64,000 bases of DNA from Streptomyces sp. NBC_00442 (GTDB taxonomy: Bacteria > Actinomycetota > Actinomycetes > Streptomycetales > Streptomycetaceae): assembly GCF_036014195.1 (NCBI RefSeq), contig NZ_CP107918.1:7440001-7504000 (forward strand), read 5' to 3'. A program made the translations under genes and the position numbers. Shown one piece after another: positions 1-8,414 of this stretch (the first letter of the stretch is position 1; each line of letters starts with the position of its first letter). The notes below the pieces were generated by a model. The model made no database searches. It was not told where the DNA came from and saw only the letters and a list, made by a program, of their open reading frames with translations.

Positions 1-136
1 CACTCCGCACATCGCACATCGCTGGTGCGGAACCACCGACGACGCACAGGTACCCATGAACTCAAAGAGGCGGGGGCCCGAACAACCGGGCCGCCGAAGT
101 CGCGGATTCGGTTCGGGAAGCGTGGAGACCGAACGC

Positions 137-1696
137 ATGGTGCGGGCGCTGCTGCGCCGGCGCAAGAAGTCGCTGCATCCCGACGACGTGAAGGTCGCCG
201 ACAAGCCCGCCGTCCGGCGCGCCGTGTCGGCCGCCGCGCTCGGCAACACGATGGAGTGGTTCGACTTCGGTGTCTACGCCTACGTCGCCGCCACGCTCGG
301 CAAGGTCTTCTTCCCGTCGAGCTCACCGGGCGCCCAGGTCATCTCGACGTTCGCGACGTTCGCCGCGGCGTTCCTGGTCCGGCCGATCGGCGGCCTCGTG
401 TTCGGGCCGCTCGGCGACCGGGTCGGACGCCAGAAGGTCCTCGCCGTCACCATGATCATGATGGCGATCAGCACCTTCGCCGTGGGCTTCCTGCCCGGCT
501 ACAAGTCGATCGGCCTCGCCGCGCCCGTCCTGCTGCTCCTGTGCCGGCTGGTCCAGGGCTTCTCCACCGGCGGCGAGTACGCCGGAGCCACCACCTACAT
601 CGCCGAGTACTCACCCGACCGGATCCGGGGCTTCCTCGGCAGCTGGCTCGACTTCGGCACCTTCATCGGATACTCCCTCGGCTCCGGCCTGGTCACGGTC
701 CTGACCGGTGTCCTCTCCGAGGACCAGATGGTCGACTGGGGATGGCGGATCCCGTTCTACGTCGCGGGACCGCTCGGCCTCATCGGGCTCTACATGCGGC
801 TCAGGCTCGACGAGACACCCGCGTTCCAGGAGGCGGAGGAACGGGGACGGCAGGCGGCGGCCCGGAGCGGGCCCACCTCCGAGGAGGACGAGCGGCTGGA
901 ACAGGCCCGCATGTCGGGGAAGGGGCGCCTCAAGGAGGTCTTCACCCACCACTGGCAGGCCATGCTCGTCTGCATCGGGCTCGTCCTGCTCTACAACGTC
1001 ACCAACTACATGGTGACGTCCTATCTGCCGACCTACATGAGCTCGACCCTCGGCGAATCCGAACTCACCGCCCAGCTCCTCGTGCTCGGCACCATGGTGC
1101 TCGTCGTCCTCTCCATCACCGCGGTCGGCCGCTCCTCGGACCGCTTCGGGCGCCGGCCGCTGTTCCTGTGGGGCGGGATCGCGATGGTGGTGTTCTCGAT
1201 CCCGGTCTTCCAGCTCATCCGGCAGGGCGGCATCGTGTTCCCCGCGATCGGCTGCGCCGTGCTCGGGCTGTTCCTGGTGTGCTTCGCGGGGACGAGCGCG
1301 GCGACCCTGCCCGCCCTCTTCCCCACGCATCTGCGCTACGGCGGCCTTTCGCTCGCGTTCAACTTCTCCGTGTCCCTGTTCGGCGGCACCACCCCCCTGG
1401 TGGCGTCCGCCCTGGTGAACGCGACCGGCAACGAACTCGTACCCGCCTACTACCTCATGGCCGCGGGCGTGATCGGCGTGATCTCGGCCCTGTTCCTGCG
1501 CGAGACCGCGGGCCTGCCCCTGCGGGGCTCGTCGGCCATGGTCGAATCGGAGGAGGAGGCGCGCGAGTTGGTCGCGCGCAGCCGTACGCACGCGGGGCGC
1601 CGTGCGCGTGACGTCTGGCTCCAACTGCGCCAGGGGCACCTGCCGCACCTGCCCCACCGCTCCGAGAAGTGGGACGACAAGGACCGGCGCGACTGA
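137..1696 (+). CDS. MFS transporter, metabolite:H+ symporter (MHS/ProP-like) family
   Basis: Twelve-helix major facilitator permease of 519 residues, probably a proton-coupled importer of an organic acid or osmolyte in the cytoplasmic membrane. The first helix carries GNTMEWFDFGVYAY, typical of the MHS subgroup. The loop 2-3 motif GDRVGRQKV and the later GRSSDRFGRRP repeat are the MFS signature. A charged central loop (about residues 245-285) separates the two halves. I chose the ATG at 137 because GGAG lies 9 nt upstream. An in-frame ATG at 56 would add 27 residues without a good ribosome site. Substrate unknown. Confidence 0.85.
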   Translation: MVRALLRRRKKSLHPDDVKVADKPAVRRAVSAAALGNTMEWFDFGVYAYVAATLGKVFFPSSSPGAQVISTFATFAAAFLVRPIGGLVFGPLGDRVGRQKVLAVTMIMMAISTFAVGFLPGYKSIGLAAPVLLLLCRLVQGFSTGGEYAGATTYIAEYSPDRIRGFLGSWLDFGTFIGYSLGSGLVTVLTGVLSEDQMVDWGWRIPFYVAGPLGLIGLYMRLRLDETPAFQEAEERGRQAAARSGPTSEEDERLEQARMSGKGRLKEVFTHHWQAMLVCIGLVLLYNVTNYMVTSYLPTYMSSTLGESELTAQLLVLGTMVLVVLSITAVGRSSDRFGRRPLFLWGGIAMVVFSIPVFQLIRQGGIVFPAIGCAVLGLFLVCFAGTSAATLPALFPTHLRYGGLSLAFNFSVSLFGGTTPLVASALVNATGNELVPAYYLMAAGVIGVISALFLRETAGLPLRGSSAMVESEEEARELVARSRTHAGRRARDVWLQLRQGHLPHLPHRSEKWDDKDRRD

Positions 1697-1804
1697 GCCG
1701 GTGGCCGGCCGGGCGCCACGACCGGGGCCCGGCCGGGAGGCGGTGCGGCGCGCCCGGCGCGCGGGGGCGGTACGGGCGGTGCCCGTGGAGTTACCGTCGA
1801 TGCC

Positions 1805-3001
1805 ATGGATCGTGATCTTCGCGGCTGGTGGCCGTGTCTGCTCAGCGGCGCGGTGTTCGCCGTGTGCATGGCCGGCACCACGCTGCCGACCCCTCTATAC
1901 GGCCTCTACCAGGGGAAGTTCGGATTCTCCGAGCTCACCGTCACCGTGGTGTACGCCGTGTACGCCTTCGGTGTCATCGGTGTGCTGCTGCTCGCGGGCA
2001 ATGTGTCCGATGCCATCGGCCGGCGTCCCGTGCTGCTGTGGGGACTCGGGTTCGCCGCGGCGAGCGCGGTCTGCTTCCTGTCCGCATCGGGCCTCGGCTG
2101 GCTGTACGCGGGCCGGCTGCTGTCCGGGCTGTCCGCCGGACTGTTCACCGGAGCCGCCACGGCGTACGTCATGGACCTCGCACCCCGTGGTGGCGCGTCG
2201 CGGGCCACGCTCGTGGCGACGGCCGCCAACATGGGCGGCCTCGGGTGCGGGCCGCTGCTCGCCGGATTGCTCGCCCAGTACGCGGCCTGGCCGCTGACCC
2301 TCACGTTCATCGTGCACCTGGCACTGGTGGCAGCCTCGGCCGTGGTGCTGCTGCGGCTCCCCGAGACGGTGCGGGACCCGCAGCCGCTGCGCACCGCCAG
2401 GACGCAGCGGCCGAGCCTGCCCGCCCAGGTGCGCCCGGTGTTCGTGCCCGCGGCGATCGCGGCGTTCGTCGGGTTCGCGCTGTTCGGTGTGTTCACGTCG
2501 GTGAGTCCGGCGTTCTTGGCGCAGTCCCTGAACGTGAGCAATCACGCGGCGACCGGACTCGTGGTCGCGCTGGCCTTCTTCGCCTCGACCGCCGGGCAGT
2601 TGGCCGTGGGGCGTGTGGGTCTCACGCGCTCACTGCCCCTGGGCTGCGCCGCCCTCCTGGCCGGCCTCGCGCTGCTCGCGGCGGCGCTGCGCTGGGACCT
2701 GCTGTCGCTGATCGTGCTGAGCGCGCTGGTCGGCGGATGCGGGCAGGGCCTCGCCTTCCGCGGCGCCTTGACCGCGGTCGCCGAGGCGTCCCCCGCCGAC
2801 CGGCGTGCTTCGGTGATCTCCAGCCTCTTCGTGGTGGCGTACGCCGGCATCTCGGTGCCGGTGATCGGGGTCGGCGTGCTGGTGAAGCCGATCGGCCTCG
2901 AAGGGGCCGGCCTGGTGTTCATCGCGTGCATGGCCGTGCTGGCCACCGCCGCCGGCATCTACCTGCTATCGCGGCCGGTGGAGGCGCGGGACGCCGACTG
3001 A
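1805..3001 (+). CDS. MFS transporter (efflux type)
   Basis: 398-residue major facilitator protein with about 12 hydrophobic helices. The N-terminal half has the loop 2-3 signature (GNVSDAIGRRPVL) and a PTPLYGLYQ segment in helix 1, common in actinobacterial drug/metabolite efflux MFS proteins. A TTACCGT hexamer about 10 nt before the ATG and the lack of a close Shine-Dalgarno suggest a leaderless mRNA. The 3' end overlaps the convergent receiver-like gene by 36 bp. Substrate cannot be told from sequence. Confidence 0.8.
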   Translation: MDRDLRGWWPCLLSGAVFAVCMAGTTLPTPLYGLYQGKFGFSELTVTVVYAVYAFGVIGVLLLAGNVSDAIGRRPVLLWGLGFAAASAVCFLSASGLGWLYAGRLLSGLSAGLFTGAATAYVMDLAPRGGASRATLVATAANMGGLGCGPLLAGLLAQYAAWPLTLTFIVHLALVAASAVVLLRLPETVRDPQPLRTARTQRPSLPAQVRPVFVPAAIAAFVGFALFGVFTSVSPAFLAQSLNVSNHAATGLVVALAFFASTAGQLAVGRVGLTRSLPLGCAALLAGLALLAAALRWDLLSLIVLSALVGGCGQGLAFRGALTAVAEASPADRRASVISSLFVVAYAGISVPVIGVGVLVKPIGLEGAGLVFIACMAVLATAAGIYLLSRPVEARDAD

Positions 3002-3376
3002 GCGGCGTTCGCGCACGGGCTGTGCCGCGGCCCGCCGCACCCGGTAGTTCCAGTACGCCAGCGAACGCACGACCGTCTGCGCGCCGATGGGGTTGGCACT
3101 GTGCACGAGGATCGCCCCGATGGCGAAGGGCCGTCCGTGAAAGGCGGCTTCTTCCAGCAGGGTCACCACGGGCATGATGCTGTCGTCACCGCCGAGGTCG
3201 TGATCGAGCCAGAGTTCGTCGATGAACGTGTCGCGGTGCTCGCGCAGCAGCTGAACGCCTTCGTCGCTGGTCCGGGCGATCCGGGTCGCTCGGGGGAGGG
3301 GCCGCAGGTCGTCGATGCCGAGGATGACGGGGGTCGGGGCGGGCGGGTTCTCATGCACCGGGCCATCATCGGTCAT
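2966..3376 (-). CDS. Cyclic-phosphate-processing receiver-like (cREC) domain protein
   Basis: 136-residue stand-alone protein that looks like a response-regulator receiver fold: an early acidic pair (GIDDLRPLP, residues 20-28), then LWLDHDLGGDD (residues 55-65) at the end of a beta strand, and a later VHSANP strand end. This pattern matches the cREC family proposed to act in cyclic-phosphate processing or signalling. No output domain and no adjacent kinase are present. ATG at 3376 was chosen; a GGGG-rich ribosome site lies about 12 nt upstream. It overlaps the convergent MFS gene. Function inferred only from fold resemblance. Confidence 0.6.
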   Translation of the reverse strand: MTDDGPVHENPPAPTPVILGIDDLRPLPRATRIARTSDEGVQLLREHRDTFIDELWLDHDLGGDDSIMPVVTLLEEAAFHGRPFAIGAILVHSANPIGAQTVVRSLAYWNYRVRRAAAQPVRERRSVGVPRLHRPR

Positions 3377-3462
3377 GACGCCGGAGGAGCCCCTTTCTTT
3401 TTCGAGGATGCGCTCACCGGGTCCGGGTCCGGGCGCGGGGCGGACCGGCTTCGACTCGCGGC

Positions 3463-3690
3463 TCAGCTCGGGCGGGGTCTCAGGAGGCTTTCGACGAGGG
3501 TGTCCACCAGGCCGGCGGGGATGCTCGCCCCGGTCAGGGCGCAGTAGACGATCGGGCCGACGAGGGCGTCCATCGTGGCGTCGGGACCGAGCTCGGGCGC
3601 GAACGCCCCGGCCGCGATGCCGCGCGTGAGCAAGTCCCGTTCCCGGTCGCGGCGCGGACCGAGATAACGCTCGCGGAAACTCCACCGGCC
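3463..3690 (-). pseudogene. TetR-family regulator, C-terminal remnant
   Basis: The last about 71 codons of a minus-strand frame read like the ligand-binding C-terminus of a TetR repressor: FRERYLGPRRDRERDLLTRG, then acidic/alanine-rich residues leading to DALVGPIVYCALTG and a final LVDTLVESLL helix. Upstream the frame becomes arginine-rich out-of-frame sequence and no N-terminal helix-turn-helix exists in any frame. I read it as a 5'-deleted relic. Similarity is judged by eye. Confidence 0.5.
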
Positions 3691-3812
3691 GGCGGACGAG
3701 GCTTCGCCGGGCTCTCGCGTACCCCAAGACACCGCCGACGCCCCGCCTCTCGCCCGCTCGGGCGACCGGGAGGGGGGCGTCTCCCGCGGGACCAGCCCCA
3801 CCCGGGCGAATC

Positions 3813-4634
3813 TCAGGACCCGCCCCGCGCAGGGCACACGCTGCCGAGCCGCGACACCCGCCAGCCGTCGCCGAGGACACCGCCCCCGACGGTGAGCAGC
3901 GCTCCCGAGTGGCTGCGTACCGCGTCGGCCAAGGACGCGCCCCGCAGCGCCGGGCCGGCCGCGAGGGACTGGGCCAGGGCCGCCACCGCGGTTCTGGCAC
4001 GGCGCACCGCGCACATCTGCGGGTGCACGGCCCAGACCTGGTGGCCCGTCCGGCCCGTCGAGGCGCCGGCCAACGTCTCGAACGAGGCCAGGCCGCAGTC
4101 CAGCGGAACAAGGACGGGACCCGTGCCCCGGAGAAACTCCGAGAGCCGGTGCTGCGGCGCGAGCACGGCCGGCCCCGCCCCCTGATGCCGTGCGAGCCCC
4201 GCCCGACAGGCGGCCGCCTCGACGCGCAGGGCGAGCGCTGCCCACTCCGGCCCGGCGTCGCGGGCCACCGAGAGTTCGGCCGCGCCCAGTGCCGCGGCGG
4301 CCTCCACGACCGTACGGACCAGCGCGTCCTCGTCGGGCGCCCAGCTCAGCGCCGGCGGGCCGGCCGATACGAACGGCAGCAGACAGGGCAGCCCCGCGGC
4401 GCGGTAGACAGGCAGCGCCCGGCGGATGCCGAGGGGATCGCTGTGTCCCACCACCGCCACGTGGCCGGCAGCGGCGACGTCCTCCGCGACACCCGGGGTC
4501 TCGTCGTGCACGTGCCAGTCGGCAGCGTCCGGACACACGGCCCGCGCCCGGTCCACCTCGCCGAGGAGCACCGCCCCCCAGGCCGTGCGCGGCCCGGTCA
4601 GCGGGGTGACGACGGCGATGCTCGGACGCTCCAC
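3813..4634 (-). CDS. Cytosolic periplasmic-binding-protein-like (type 1 fold) protein
   Basis: 273 residues beginning IAVVTPLTGPRTAWGA, the usual first strand of branched-chain amino-acid/ABC receptor (Peripla_BP_6-like) proteins, followed by VAVVGHSDPLGIRRALPVY and LPFVSAGPPAL, which fit successive Rossmann-like strands. There is no signal peptide or lipobox, so it should stay in the cytosol, unlike transport receptors. GTG start, 4 nt after the stop of the exported-peptide gene, so the two are one operon. A ligand-sensing or peptide-related role is possible but unproven; no catalytic residues recognised. Confidence 0.6.
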   Translation of the reverse strand: MERPSIAVVTPLTGPRTAWGAVLLGEVDRARAVCPDAADWHVHDETPGVAEDVAAAGHVAVVGHSDPLGIRRALPVYRAAGLPCLLPFVSAGPPALSWAPDEDALVRTVVEAAAALGAAELSVARDAGPEWAALALRVEAAACRAGLARHQGAGPAVLAPQHRLSEFLRGTGPVLVPLDCGLASFETLAGASTGRTGHQVWAVHPQMCAVRRARTAVAALAQSLAAGPALRGASLADAVRSHSGALLTVGGGVLGDGWRVSRLGSVCPARGGS

Positions 4635-4638
4635 CGGT

Positions 4639-4830
4639 TCAGCCCCAGATGAAGGAGTCGCTGCTGTTCACGGGCGCGGACGCCCGCGCGGTCGGGCCGG
4701 CGGGCGCGGGCGCGGTCGTTCCGCCCAGGACGAGCGCCGCGGCGCAGGCCGAGGCGGACGTCACGACGGCCGCCCGGACGAGCCGAGTGCGACGCGTGGC
4801 GGCGGATGGTGAAGTGATGGATACGGACAT
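4639..4830 (-). CDS. Short exported peptide, candidate signal or RiPP-like precursor
   Basis: 63-residue peptide. Residues 12-16 are basic (TRRTR), residues 19-36 are a hydrophobic alanine/valine core, and an alanine-rich stretch with APAGPTARASA follows, giving plausible signal-peptidase sites near residues 43-52. The remaining tail is short and ends SSDSFIWG. Apart from the export signal and this aromatic tail it is featureless, as expected of a secreted pheromone-like peptide. It is first in an operon with the binding-protein-like gene (4-nt gap) and diverges from a LuxR-type regulator. No modifying enzyme is adjacent. Role inferred from context. Confidence 0.65.
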   Translation of the reverse strand: MSVSITSPSAATRRTRLVRAAVVTSASACAAALVLGGTTAPAPAGPTARASAPVNSSDSFIWG

Positions 4831-4978
4831 ACGAGTTCCCCCTGGAAGCGATCGTTCGGTGTGTGACCAGCATCTCCCGCGGCCCCATCAGCCGCCATGT
4901 GCAAGGGAGTTCCGGGACCGGACATGGCCAGAGGCGGACGTATCGCCCGCACTTTCCGGTCCGCATTCCGGACGGTGC

Positions 4979-4992
4979 TGTTCCGAGGAACA
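4979..4992. promoter_or_regulatory. Candidate operator palindrome in divergent intergenic region
   Basis: TGTTCC-GA-GGAACA is a perfect 6-bp inverted repeat in the 247-bp gap between the exported peptide gene (minus) and the LuxR-type regulator (plus). It is followed by the only A/T-rich stretch of the gap (about 4993-5008), which could hold a promoter. Several TTCCGG motifs lie nearby. A binding site for the adjacent regulator is a reasonable guess. Confidence 0.35.
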
Positions 4993-5077
4993 GAATCATT
5001 TTTAAGATCACCAAGGGGGAGATCGCCCGGGGAAGTGGCCACGGGGGAGTGGCCACACGAAAGGGGAGCGGACAGGG

Positions 5078-6106
5078 GTGGACGCACGCACGGACGCACG
5101 CGCAAGAGCCCAGGACCTCTATCGGATCGCCCTCGACGACGCCGCCTGGAAACCGGAAGTCCTCACCGAACACCGCGGGTGGAGCGGCACGGAGTTCGCC
5201 GAAGCCCTCCAACTGCTCGGCCGCCTCGGCCTGTTCGTTCCTTCGCCGGACACCCGCAACGGCTGGACGGCACTGGCTCCCGACACCGCGCTGCGCAACC
5301 TCCTCCTCGAAGAGGAGAGGCACACGGGCGCCCTGCTCGGCGCCGTACAGCAGACGCGGTCCGCACTCGCGCAGGTCGTCGCCGACTTCCAGCCCGTGCA
5401 CGCACGCGAGTTGTCCTCCGTGCAGATGGAAGTGGTGACCGGCGCGGCCAACGTGTCGGCCGCCCTTGAGGACGCCTCGCAGCGCGTCGAGGAGGAGGTC
5501 CTGTCCCTCCACCCCGGCCGCGCCCTGCCCGCCGAGATGATCGAGGCGGGCCTCGAACGGGACAGGCTCGCGCTCGACCGTGGCGTACGCATCCGTACGA
5601 TCCATCTCGGCTCGGCCGCCGCGGTTCCGCACATGGCCGCCTATCTTCGCCGGCTGGGCGGGGCGGGCGCCCAGGTCCGCACCGCGCACACGCTTCCGCT
5701 ACGGCTGATCGTGGTGGACCGCTCGCTCGCGATCGTGCCGGCCCCGCAGCCCACGGACGGGGGCATCGCAGCGGTCGTCCTGCGCAGCGAGACGCTGGTC
5801 GACGTGTTCCGCGGCGTCTTCGAGCACTGCTGGGCGGGCGCGAGCGTCCTGGCCGAGACGGCAGGGGGTGGTGACCTCGGAGGCGGCACGGGCGAGGAGG
5901 GCGCCGACTGGCGGCCCACCGGGCGCCACCGTGAACTGGTGCGGATGCTGGCCGGCGGACTGACGGACGAGGCGATGGCCCGCAAGCTCGGGATCTCCGA
6001 GCGTACGGTCCGTCGCCTCGTCTCCGAACTGACCGAACGGCTAGGCGCGGCCAGCCGCTTCCAGGCCGGTGTCAGCGCTGTCCGCCTCGGGTGGCTGGAC
6101 GACTGA
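5078..6106 (+). CDS. LuxR-type helix-turn-helix transcriptional regulator
   Basis: 342 residues. The N-terminal 60 residues resemble a TrmB-like winged helix (WSGTEFAEALQLLGRLGLF). A middle region with a helical hairpin and a PLD-like/sensor segment (about 165-265) follows. The C-terminal LuxR helix-turn-helix (residues 290-340) contains GLTDEAMARKLGISERTVRR. This TrmB-LuxR arrangement is common in Streptomyces pathway regulators. GTG start with AAGGGGAG 9 nt upstream. It diverges from the peptide/binding-protein operon and overlaps the convergent EamA gene by 66 bp. Likely regulator of the divergent cassette. Confidence 0.8.
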   Translation: MDARTDARARAQDLYRIALDDAAWKPEVLTEHRGWSGTEFAEALQLLGRLGLFVPSPDTRNGWTALAPDTALRNLLLEEERHTGALLGAVQQTRSALAQVVADFQPVHARELSSVQMEVVTGAANVSAALEDASQRVEEEVLSLHPGRALPAEMIEAGLERDRLALDRGVRIRTIHLGSAAAVPHMAAYLRRLGGAGAQVRTAHTLPLRLIVVDRSLAIVPAPQPTDGGIAAVVLRSETLVDVFRGVFEHCWAGASVLAETAGGGDLGGGTGEEGADWRPTGRHRELVRMLAGGLTDEAMARKLGISERTVRRLVSELTERLGAASRFQAGVSAVRLGWLDD

Positions 6107-7153
6107 CGCGCCCGCGCGGCTCGCATCCGCCCGGCCCGGGTCGGTACCGTCGTCCGAACCCGCCGGCGGCGTCGGCTCGGCGTCGCCCGTCCCTGCCGAC
6201 CGTGTCGACCAAGTCGGCTCACGGTCTCCCGCACCGGCCGCCTGCGGTCGCGCGGTTTCCTTCGGTGTCGCCGTCCGCCCCCACGCGGTGCCGGCCAGGA
6301 CGAGAAGCGCGCCGAGGAACCCCAGCCATCCCGGCCGGTCGCCCGCGAGGGCGATGCCGACGACCGCGGCCCACACCGGCTCCGTGCCGAGCAGCAGACT
6401 GACCCGCGAGGGCGATGTGCGGCGCACGGCCCACATCTGCACGAAGAACGCGAACAGCGTGCAGAACGCCGACAGGTACAGCAGCCCCATCCACTGTCCC
6501 GCGCCGAAGTCCGCGGCAGTGGCCCACGGGGTGCCCCCGGTCCCCGGCGCCGCCGAGAGCAGTGCGAACACCGCGACCGCGCCGCCCAGTTGGACCGTCG
6601 TCATCGACAGGGCGTCCGCCCCCTGGACCGACCGCAACCGGGACATCGCCAGGACGTGGACGGTCCGGGCGACGGCCGCGCCCAGCATCAGGAGATCGCC
6701 GAGCGAGGGGCTGGTGAAGCCGGCTCCCTGGGTCAGGAGGAGCACGCCGAGCACGGAGAGCCCTGCTGCGGCGAGGAACGACCGGGACAGTGCGGTGCGC
6801 CGCAGCCGGCTCTCGGCGAGGGGGGTGAAGATCATGGTGAGGCTGATGATGAGCCCGGCGTTGGTGGCCGAGGTCTGCACGACCCCGTACGTCTCCAGGA
6901 GGAAGATCCCGGAGAGGACCAGGCCGAGCAGCCCCGCTCCGCGCACCTGGGCGCCGCTCAGGGCCCGCAGCCTGCGCCATCCCGCGACGACCAGCACCGG
7001 TAGGACCACCGCGAAGCGCAGCACCAGGACCGCGAGCACGGTCTGGGTGGTGGTGACCCCCTTGGCGGCGAGATAGCTGGAGCCCCACACCACTGCGACC
7101 AGCAGGACGGGAAGATCGGTCAACCAGGCACGGCGTGCCGTGGTGGTGCTCAT
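6041..7153 (-). CDS. EamA/DMT-family exporter
   Basis: 370-residue drug/metabolite transporter of ten predicted helices in two EamA repeats (about residues 10-140 and 155-290). VVWGSSYLAAKG in helix 1 and a GTEPVWAAVVG segment in helix 9 are typical of RhtA/YdcZ-like amino-acid and metabolite exporters. A hydrophilic, low-complexity tail (about 295-370) is unusual and overlaps the regulator gene on the other strand. ATG with GAGGAG 8 nt upstream. It is the downstream gene of a unit with the 2-oxoglutarate hydroxylase and ArgG-like gene, so it may export their product. Confidence 0.8.
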   Translation of the reverse strand: MSTTTARRAWLTDLPVLLVAVVWGSSYLAAKGVTTTQTVLAVLVLRFAVVLPVLVVAGWRRLRALSGAQVRGAGLLGLVLSGIFLLETYGVVQTSATNAGLIISLTMIFTPLAESRLRRTALSRSFLAAAGLSVLGVLLLTQGAGFTSPSLGDLLMLGAAVARTVHVLAMSRLRSVQGADALSMTTVQLGGAVAVFALLSAAPGTGGTPWATAADFGAGQWMGLLYLSAFCTLFAFFVQMWAVRRTSPSRVSLLLGTEPVWAAVVGIALAGDRPGWLGFLGALLVLAGTAWGRTATPKETARPQAAGAGDREPTWSTRSAGTGDAEPTPPAGSDDGTDPGRADASRAGASVVQPPEADSADTGLEAAGRA

Positions 7154-7170
7154 CGGGGACTCCTCAACAG

Positions 7171-7206
7171 GCGGGCATCGGGGCCGGATCGGGCCCCGAT
7201 GCCCGC
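7171..7206. terminator. Strong hairpin between hydroxylase and EamA genes
   Basis: A perfect 15-bp G/C-rich stem (GCGGGCATCGGGGCC and its complement) with a 6-nt loop lies between the stop of the hydroxylase gene (7242) and the EamA start (7153), both on the minus strand. It can end or attenuate transcription before the exporter. No U-tract follows, as is usual for Streptomyces terminators. Confidence 0.65.
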
Positions 7207-7241
7207 GGGCCAGGGCTCGGTGCGGAGGGGACGGTCGCTGC

Positions 7242-7970
7242 TCAGAGCGCGGTGTAGGCGATCACCAGGACGTCACGGTGGGCGGGGAGACCGGGATCGA
7301 CGGGCTGCACCGGGGTGACCGAGTGCAGGGTGCGCCGGTCGTCGCCGAGCAGCAGGTCGCCCGGCTCGGCGAGCGTAGTGGTGAGCAGGTGCTCGCCGTC
7401 GTCGGTGTAGACGCCGCTCTCACCACCGGTGACGTTGGCCCGGCCGATCATGAGCGAGGTGATGAACGTGACGCCGTCACGGTGTCGCCCCTCGGGGGCC
7501 GGCTGGCCCGTCTGATCGGCGGAGGCGCTGATGCGGTACGGGTGGAGCTTGACGTTCCAGGCGTCCCTGCCGTCCACGGCGCTGAAGACGCGGCCGAGTC
7601 CGATCAGGACGGAACGCAGCAGCGAGTCGTCCGCGAAGGTGTCGGTCAGCGGGTCGAAGACGCGCTCCACGCCGCCGTTGAGCGGGTTGATGTCCGACTC
7701 CTGGCGGTACGGGGCGTGCGGCAGGAGCGTGAGCTCACCGTCCGCGGAGCGGAGTTCGAACTGTCCGTAGCGGCGGAAGCGGTACGTGCCTCCGTCGGCC
7801 ATGTGGGTGTCGAGGGTGAGCTCGTCCCAGTGCGCGGCGAACCGGGCCCAGTCGCCCGCGTCGACTCCGACGAGGGAGGACAGCTCGGCGGCGGGCATCA
7901 GATGACCGCCCGGCCCGGCAAGCGCGTTGACGGCGGCGACGGCCACGGGGTGGGCAACGGCAGTGGTCAT
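7242..7970 (-). CDS. 2-oxoglutarate/Fe(II)-dependent dioxygenase (2OG-Fe_Oxy_2; amino-acid hydroxylase-like)
   Basis: 242 residues matching the PF10014 family, whose characterised members include the L-isoleucine 4-hydroxylase of Bacillus thuringiensis. The iron triad is visible: H-x-D in GRHRDGVTF and the distal His in DRRTLHSVTPV; GGESGVYTDDGE is the conserved core between them. Expected reaction: hydroxylation of a free amino acid with O2 and 2-oxoglutarate. ATG at 7970 has GGAG 7 nt upstream; the reading frame also runs back through a 9-bp repeat that should not be coding. In Bacillus the family also sits beside an RhtA-type exporter, as here. Confidence 0.8.
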   Translation of the reverse strand: MTTAVAHPVAVAAVNALAGPGGHLMPAAELSSLVGVDAGDWARFAAHWDELTLDTHMADGGTYRFRRYGQFELRSADGELTLLPHAPYRQESDINPLNGGVERVFDPLTDTFADDSLLRSVLIGLGRVFSAVDGRDAWNVKLHPYRISASADQTGQPAPEGRHRDGVTFITSLMIGRANVTGGESGVYTDDGEHLLTTTLAEPGDLLLGDDRRTLHSVTPVQPVDPGLPAHRDVLVIAYTAL

Positions 7971-8280
7971 GGAAGTGCTCCGTGGGTGTGGGGCGATGGA
8001 CAGGTGGGTGAGAGGCGGACCGGCCACTGGTGGGCCGGCCCGGCGGGGGCGCCCGGTGGTGGGCAGCCCCGCGATGCGCACGAGCGGGTCCCGGGCGAGG
8101 ACCGGCGAGTGGGCCGGAACGGCAAAGCCGCGGGAATCCGGTCGGCGGGCCGGGCGGCGGAAACCGGTTGGTGGCCCGACGGCGGAACCCGGTCGGCGGG
8201 CCGGGTGGCCGCGTGGCGAACAGCAGGTGCCGGGCCGGGTGGCGGAAAGCGGCTGCCGAGCCGAGCGGGAGGTACCGCTT

Positions 8281-8370
8281 GACGGCACGGACGGCACGGA
8301 CGGCACGGACGGCACGGACGGCACGGACGGCACGGACGGCACGGACGGCACGGACGGCACGGACGGCACG
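8281..8370. repeat. Ten exact copies of a 9-bp tandem repeat
   Basis: GACGGCACG is repeated ten times without a mismatch, with a 9-bp period. It lies in the 444-bp gap between the ArgG-like gene and the hydroxylase start, both on the minus strand. Just before it (about 8130-8220) are imperfect repeats around CGGTCGGCGGGCCGGG. In one minus frame it would encode a Pro-Ser-Val repeat, but no start context supports translation. Perfect identity suggests recent slippage expansion. Confidence 0.95.
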
Positions 8371-8414
8371 GACCGGTCGGAGGGCCGGCGCCGGCGCCGT
8401 CGCGGGCGCGGACG

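Noticed and set aside
8281..8370. Tandem repeat considered as CRISPR or as coding Pro-Ser-Val repeat
   Set aside because: The unit is 9 bp without spacers, and the hydroxylase has a good ribosome site and start downstream of it.
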